Shown piece after piece: positions 60,201 through 64,000 of a stretch of 64,000 nt of DNA. The stretch is from Chelativorans sp. (GTDB lineage: Bacteria; Pseudomonadota; Alphaproteobacteria; Rhizobiales; Rhizobiaceae). The stretch spans positions 1 through 64,000 of the forward strand of contig NZ_JAPSLH010000024.1 of NCBI RefSeq assembly GCF_031180965.1. The letters run 5' to 3'. Under the pieces are notes generated by a model. That model was given only the letters and a program-made list of their open reading frames with translations, was not told where the DNA came from and did no database searches. The translations under genes were made by a program, and so were the position numbers. Every line of letters starts with the position of its first letter. Position 1 is the first letter of the stretch.

Positions 60201-62704
60201 ACATGGTTGGGCAAAAAACACGGCAAGCAACTTCCATTCCCGCCAAGGCTAGGTCCTACATTGAAAAAGCTGCGGCCCTCGTGGGACGTGATGCCACGGA
60301 ACTTGGGGCCGACATTTCGACCCACCTCCAAGATCGTGGCGTGATCAATGCCAACTGGCTTCTACAGGTGAACAACCATTCGAGCCTCAAGCTCGTAATC
60401 GTTCCTCGGGGTGAGCGACCGCTATTCCGTTGCGATTCTTGCTCAAGGCGCACCATGGTTTTGCCGGTAATGGCCTGCACCACCCCGCATTGCGATTGCA
60501 GGACATTTAGCAGGGTCGAGAATCCGGGCGAGGACTACTACGCTTGGGTATCGCGCGAGCCTGCACACCGGCTGTCCGCAGCGGAGTTGACCGGGCAGAC
60601 AAAGCCCATGTCGGAGCAACGAAACCGGCAGAGGCTCTTCAAGGGCACGGCCTTCCTGGATGGTGAATCGCCGATCGTGAATGGGCTTGATGCTTTGTCC
60701 GTTACGACCACGATGGAAGTCGGCGTCGACATCGGTTCCTTGAAGCTGGTCATGATGGCGAACATGCCGCCACAACGATTCAACTACCAACAGCGCGTAG
60801 GCCGGGCGGGACGTGCAGGACAAGCATTCTCCTACGCCGCCACCATCTCGCGCGGGGCTGCGCATGACGAATACTATTTCAACAACCCCGAGCGCATGAC
60901 GGGGGACCTTCCCCCGCAACCAAAGCTCGATCTTTCAAGGCCAGAGATCGTGCGCAGGGTCGTCGCTGCCGAATGCTTGCGGCGCGCATTCGCGCAGCAC
61001 CCGCAAGCCCCGGCCCGCACCGAGGAAAGCATCCATGGCATATTTGGCCGCAAGGACTCCTGGGCAGGCACGTACCGGGATGAAATCGCGACCTGGCTTG
61101 CCTCTTCGCCGGAAGTGCTGAGCGTCGTCGCGCGCCTCGTGGCGCATACGCCACTCGACGGCAATGTCGACACGCTTGTTGCCTACGCGAGGAACGAGCT
61201 TGTCCCCGCGATCGACGCCGCCGTCGCAAGCACACAGTTCATCCAAGAAGAGCTGAGCCACAGGCTGGCCGTAGCGGGCATACTCCCGATGTTTGGATTC
61301 CCAACCCAGGTGCGAACCCTATTCCATGATCGCCCCAAGCCGAATCGGCTCGAAGACGTGGTCATTAGCGACCGGCCGCTCGACCATGCCGTCTGGGCGT
61401 TTTCACCGGGCGCCGAAATCCCAAAGGACAAGCAGCTTAATACCGCTTGCGGCTTCGTTTTCCGCAAGGACGGGCCAAACGGGGTCGAGAATGAGCCACA
61501 GCCGCTCGGCACGGCGCTTATCTATACACGCTGCACGGATGCGTCATGCGGGACGATCGCGGCAAGCAATTCGGATACGTGTGCTACCTGCGGGCAACCC
61601 TCCAATCCCTTTCCACTCTACCAACCCAAGGGCTTCTTGGCGGCCATTCGTCGAAAAGACTACGATGGCCAAAGGCAGCGCGGCCCAGCCTTGCCGTCCC
61701 CCGTGCGCGCTTTCGAGCAGGTGTTCGGCAACGAAGGCTGCGGGCCGATGAAGATCGCGCTTGGCGAAGGGCCCGTCGCGGTGGTCAACGACAATCGTGG
61801 CCAGCTCTTCGAATTTTTCCAGGAGCCCTACGAACGCGTGTCGGTTCGCGATCCGCACCTCTACCGCGAGGAAGTTCCATGGAATGACGTTTCTGGCGCA
61901 ACGCCATTTACGCGTGGTGCCATCGGGGCAATCTTCTCCACTGACGTCCTGAGCTACTACATTGAAGGAGCTCCCAGCGTCGGCAAGCGAGGGATGCTTG
62001 ACGTTCGCAACCAGCCATCAGCGCGCGGCGCCATCGCTTCGTTTGCCGAGTTCACGAAACTCGCACTTGCCACCGCCCTTGACGTGGATCCAGGAGAATT
62101 CCGTATCGGGCGCCAACCTTTCCGCAAGGATGATTGTGAAACCGAGCAGGTGTTTGTCGCAGATGCACTTGAGAACGGCGCAGGATACTCAAGGTGGGCG
62201 GCAAATCCTGCGAACCTACGAGAAGCCCTGCTTGCCTACCACGCAGTCGTCTCGACTAACTGGCAAGCCGACCATCACGCAAGTGATTGCGACCGGTCTT
62301 GTCCCGACTGCCTTCGAAACTACGCAAACCGTTTTAGCCACGGCATACTTGATTGGCGTCTTGCCCTCGACATGGCCGATCTCGTCCTAGAGAACCCGCT
62401 GCCCATGGAACGGTGGCTTGGAAGCAGCGCCGAGGATTCGGCCATCAAGGCTTTCATCAAGCTTTGTGCCGATGCAGGCACGCCTGTCACCGAAGATTAT
62501 GCGAACGGCCTTGCCTTCCTCTCGAATGGGCGCAAGGCGCTCGTCCTTGGACATCCACTTTGGCACACGATGGAAGGTTACCTACAACCCCAGCAATCGG
62601 CAGCACGGGACGAGCTGCTGTCGAAGGGAGTCCAACCCGAGTTCGTCGACATGCGTGATTTTGCCTCGCGGATGGCGGCGTATTACCTAAGGCTACAATC
62701 ATGA
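57224..62704 (+). CDS. druE: Giant DEAD/DEAH-like helicase with DUF1998 region (DruE-like)
   Basis: An 1826-residue superfamily 2 helicase. Walker A GTGSGKTES is at residue 120 and a DELH box with SYRGTQGTEVA at 342. Zinc motifs occur near 539 (CSNPAC), 575 (CSCGG ... CYDCGEP) and 705 (CPCC), and a treble CDSC / CTTPHCDC cluster near 1070. The second motor lobe holds TTTMEVGVDIGSLK near 1160 and QQRVGRAGRAGQ at 1190. A C-terminal CDRSCPDCLRNYANR near 1689 is the DUF1998 signature. This fusion and length are diagnostic for DruE of Druantia anti-phage systems. It would translocate on DNA to find or remodel phage genomes. ATG 57224 follows GGAG. Confidence 0.85.
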   Translation: MKNANPISVIEYVREGYRRYYNTAFWIRDPAVMAEREEILLMDGVMAREPLIEAVPQYPSIEPMAEVCKRAGLDDEVGRYLGDVVFGGQGIKLRKHQAQSLETATKGDELGNRNVVVTSGTGSGKTESFLLPLIAGIMQERIGHPPRREVNRWWRADIGNSQRSWSHSREGIGDVTPAVRALVLYPTNALVEDQVSRLRQAAARACYGPGRPLFYFGRYTGATLGGTYMPPPTLMARDRTRINETGHEVLGIEREVAKVREQLERSGASASQILETCSQFQDPAIGEMLTRWDMIAAPPDILITNTSMMNIMLMRDVESPIFDQTRAWLRSNERNTFTLVVDELHSYRGTQGTEVALVVRNLLDRLGLSPSSKQLRCIATSASLDGEAGKEYLEQFFGVPRSTFHIFKGEPREYSVPLPIDPALVEPGKDALLDGDEASARQAFDALRKSFSPREAIATACKVAGKSLARDPISGEDVEVIRPARLSSIAQALFGSSGREDLLEVLFAAAKLEEGSWEAPVPTFRSHMFLRQVQGIWACSNPACTEVQEQYKSPRRKFGRLFKAPAMKCSCGGQVLELLYCYDCGEPFLGGYIVPVTDDRLSAVTFLEATRTGEGSDKASQVNERTIDEYRWYWPGGTLTPGNSATWQHTSPSGRAVTMGFQRGTFDPFTGQIGGATTNSTGIIFQKPPTGLAASETIAALPEGCPCCFSHRRDQNSRAENRRAFFSGSVQSPIRGLRTGLNITTQLVADRAIYSTGNGDEPERMIAFTDSRDDAADLAAGLELNHFRDLVRQLVYAGIRPRAIPSSAELASHVLGDPDTDSGLALLRDAAEARTPGIFMAVKLAKLNAAGKAERDLIEWHDKGIADTRTTWPTLLAGMRSSLVALGQNPAGPAASLATYDGSPWWRFFDPPSPDEWEPLPAAVASDGRTRLMQEFSLQLAYSLFDRAGRDLESMGVASIEVEGPHAHALGLDEVVANGIIANVVRILGHSRNMVGQKTRQATSIPAKARSYIEKAAALVGRDATELGADISTHLQDRGVINANWLLQVNNHSSLKLVIVPRGERPLFRCDSCSRRTMVLPVMACTTPHCDCRTFSRVENPGEDYYAWVSREPAHRLSAAELTGQTKPMSEQRNRQRLFKGTAFLDGESPIVNGLDALSVTTTMEVGVDIGSLKLVMMANMPPQRFNYQQRVGRAGRAGQAFSYAATISRGAAHDEYYFNNPERMTGDLPPQPKLDLSRPEIVRRVVAAECLRRAFAQHPQAPARTEESIHGIFGRKDSWAGTYRDEIATWLASSPEVLSVVARLVAHTPLDGNVDTLVAYARNELVPAIDAAVASTQFIQEELSHRLAVAGILPMFGFPTQVRTLFHDRPKPNRLEDVVISDRPLDHAVWAFSPGAEIPKDKQLNTACGFVFRKDGPNGVENEPQPLGTALIYTRCTDASCGTIAASNSDTCATCGQPSNPFPLYQPKGFLAAIRRKDYDGQRQRGPALPSPVRAFEQVFGNEGCGPMKIALGEGPVAVVNDNRGQLFEFFQEPYERVSVRDPHLYREEVPWNDVSGATPFTRGAIGAIFSTDVLSYYIEGAPSVGKRGMLDVRNQPSARGAIASFAEFTKLALATALDVDPGEFRIGRQPFRKDDCETEQVFVADALENGAGYSRWAANPANLREALLAYHAVVSTNWQADHHASDCDRSCPDCLRNYANRFSHGILDWRLALDMADLVLENPLPMERWLGSSAEDSAIKAFIKLCADAGTPVTEDYANGLAFLSNGRKALVLGHPLWHTMEGYLQPQQSAARDELLSKGVQPEFVDMRDFASRMAAYYLRLQS

Positions 62705-64000
62705 TCGAGGTTATTGGCGAACCCGGGAGCCCCGAGCATGAAGCAGCACTCCTTATCCGCGACGCGCTCATGCGCACGTGGCCAGGCATAGAGGCCACGC
62801 CAGCCAGCGAAGACCATGTGAAGATTGCCTCCAGTGTAAAGCTCTCTGGCCAGAAGGTCAGCGACGTCGACGTGGTCGTCGTGGGCTTCCTGGCGGGCCG
62901 CCGCTATATCATCCCTAAAGCCGCAATAAAGGACGCGGACGGCAATAGCCTACTTGGCGCAAAGGTCCGCGTGAAATCCTTCGTTGCGGCGATCGAGGTG
63001 AAGGACCATTCCGCAAGCTCGATGCAGATCGTCGCCGGCGGCGTTAGCGTCAAGTACAAGGAAGGCTGGAAGAGCGCCACCGACCAAAACGACGCCCAGC
63101 TCTATTCCTTGCGCCAATACCTTCGGGAGACGACCGGGACCAATCCCTATGTCTACAGATGCCTTGTCCTCCGAGGCATTGACGAACTTCCGCGGCATCG
63201 GGGTATCCAGCACCCCCAGGCAGGCGCTGTTCCTGCCAAATTTGATGCATCGGCCTTGCTGATGGCGATGGCCACCGTCGGCGAGCTGCGAAAGCATGGC
63301 GGCGAATACGTGATCTCGTCTGGTGACGACGAGACGTTGCAGCGCGTTCTTTCCAGTTCGCTGCTAACGCCGCTCGTTCCTTCCAACCTTGACCGCAGGC
63401 GCATGGACCGCATCGCCGCGCGACCCTTGGAGGCACGCGAAATTGCAGAGCTCCTCGGAAGCGAGCGCGTGCATATCCGTGGCAACGGCGGGACCGGCAA
63501 GACGATACTCATGCTGCAAGCTGCCTACGAGGCCTTTCAAACACGGGGAATCCGCTCCCTTGTCCTCACCTACAACACGGCGCTTGCCGCTGACATCCAA
63601 AGGACGCTCGCTCTAATGGGCATCCCAGGCGATGGTGAAGCTGGGGGCATCCGCGTGCGTACCGTCATGTCCTTCATGCATTCCTGGCTATTTCGGCTGG
63701 GAATCGTTGAGGCCGGTGAACCGGACTTCGGTGAATATGAAGAAAAGTGCGCAGAGGCACTTCGGTACTTCGAGAAAGGAGCGCTCCAGCCAGATGAAGT
63801 CGCGCGCGCGATTTCCGCCGACCCTCTTGACCTCGCCTTCGACGCCATCCTTGTCGATGAGGCGCAGGATTGGCCGCAACCGGAGGCAGACTTGCTCGCA
63901 AGGCTCTATGGCCCAGGAAAGATCGCTCTGGTGGACGGCGTATCTCAACTGATCCGCGGCAGGCCGACAAACTGGCAGGGACAACTCGCCGTCGAGTCTT
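62701..64000 (+). CDS. NERD-like nuclease fused to superfamily 1 helicase (partial)
   Basis: The start ATG overlaps the previous stop (ATGA), and the frame stays open to the window edge, giving 433 residues. The N-terminus has DVDVVVVG ... AAIEVKDH, a D-ExK nuclease pattern of NERD type. From about residue 262 comes motif I GNGGTGKT, then LVLTYNTALAADI (Ia), VRTVMSFMHSW, and motif II ILVDEAQDW near 385. The remaining helicase motifs lie outside the window. It belongs to the same operon as the DruE-like gene. Nuclease-helicase proteins of this type are common defence effectors, and this adds a nuclease to the locus. Confidence 0.85.
   Translation, partial: MIEVIGEPGSPEHEAALLIRDALMRTWPGIEATPASEDHVKIASSVKLSGQKVSDVDVVVVGFLAGRRYIIPKAAIKDADGNSLLGAKVRVKSFVAAIEVKDHSASSMQIVAGGVSVKYKEGWKSATDQNDAQLYSLRQYLRETTGTNPYVYRCLVLRGIDELPRHRGIQHPQAGAVPAKFDASALLMAMATVGELRKHGGEYVISSGDDETLQRVLSSSLLTPLVPSNLDRRRMDRIAARPLEAREIAELLGSERVHIRGNGGTGKTILMLQAAYEAFQTRGIRSLVLTYNTALAADIQRTLALMGIPGDGEAGGIRVRTVMSFMHSWLFRLGIVEAGEPDFGEYEEKCAEALRYFEKGALQPDEVARAISADPLDLAFDAILVDEAQDWPQPEADLLARLYGPGKIALVDGVSQLIRGRPTNWQGQLAVES

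Noticed and set aside
54253-62704. DISARM assignment for the helicase locus
   Set aside because: In DISARM the helicase and DUF1998 protein are separate genes with a phospholipase-D partner; here both parts lie in one protein and no such partner is present in the window.
1-64000. CRISPR array
   Set aside because: No set of regularly spaced repeats was seen; the only phased repeats are two 12-base units at 51480.

Overview
The window looks like an accessory region of an alphaproteobacterial chromosome (Sphingomonadales or Hyphomicrobiales). Pointers are the roughly 60% GC content, tripartite tricarboxylate (Tct) transporter genes, a DUF3363-type relaxase, a recombinase-linked small protein with an AANDN motif, and 3' fragments of an alphaproteobacterial-style initiator tRNA used as integration sites. 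Family names come from reading motifs; no search was run.

Layout. (1) 1-2169: tail of an SRPBCC gene, a HIRAN-like gene, a frameshifted DUF4145-like gene, and the last 18 codons of a lost serine recombinase followed by a tRNA-fMet 3' fragment. (2) 2170-28480: a catabolic island. It starts with debris of an ABC ATPase. Next come a CoA-transferase / thiamine-diphosphate lyase pair, a Tct transporter, a dead beta-keto acid cleavage gene, a sialidase-fold gene, an IclR regulator and two enolase-superfamily genes. FAH-family, GMC, isochorismatase-like, aldehyde dehydrogenase and SDR genes follow, then a polyamine-type ABC transporter and EthD, GST and alpha/beta-hydrolase genes. Five intergenic TTTCA-N5-(T/C)GAAA palindromes suggest one regulon. 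A diverged direct repeat of about 50 bp and a transposase remnant flank the cluster. (3) 28681-36577: an HsdR remnant, a possible oriT, a relaxase, ArsR/SRPBCC, a double cold-shock protein and a LysR/oxidoreductase pair. The last four genes lie between two related intergenic repeats. (4) 36818-42046: FRG-domain gene and a Gabija-like OLD nuclease / UvrD helicase pair, both frameshifted.

(5) 42292-48906: the structural centrepiece. Two related but diverged integration modules lie in mirror image around a 46-nt 3' fragment of tRNA-fMet at 45572-45617. Each has a small XRE regulator, a divergent gene for a protein with a twin-arginine-like N-terminus, a long hairpin with an identical 38-nt core, a small protein gene, and a large serine recombinase pointing at the tRNA fragment. 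With the second fragment at 2144-2169 this implies tandem islands at one tRNA gene. One island of about 43.5 kb would carry the catabolic cluster, relaxase and Gabija-like genes; a second would begin at 45572 and run rightwards.

(6) 48947-51281: a frameshifted tyrosine recombinase and a likely partner. (7) 52181-64000: a defence cluster of C5 cytosine methyltransferase, Vsr endonuclease, a 1000-residue protein, an 1826-residue DUF1998-type helicase resembling DruE of Druantia, and a nuclease-helicase that runs off the window. The last three genes overlap, which suggests one operon.
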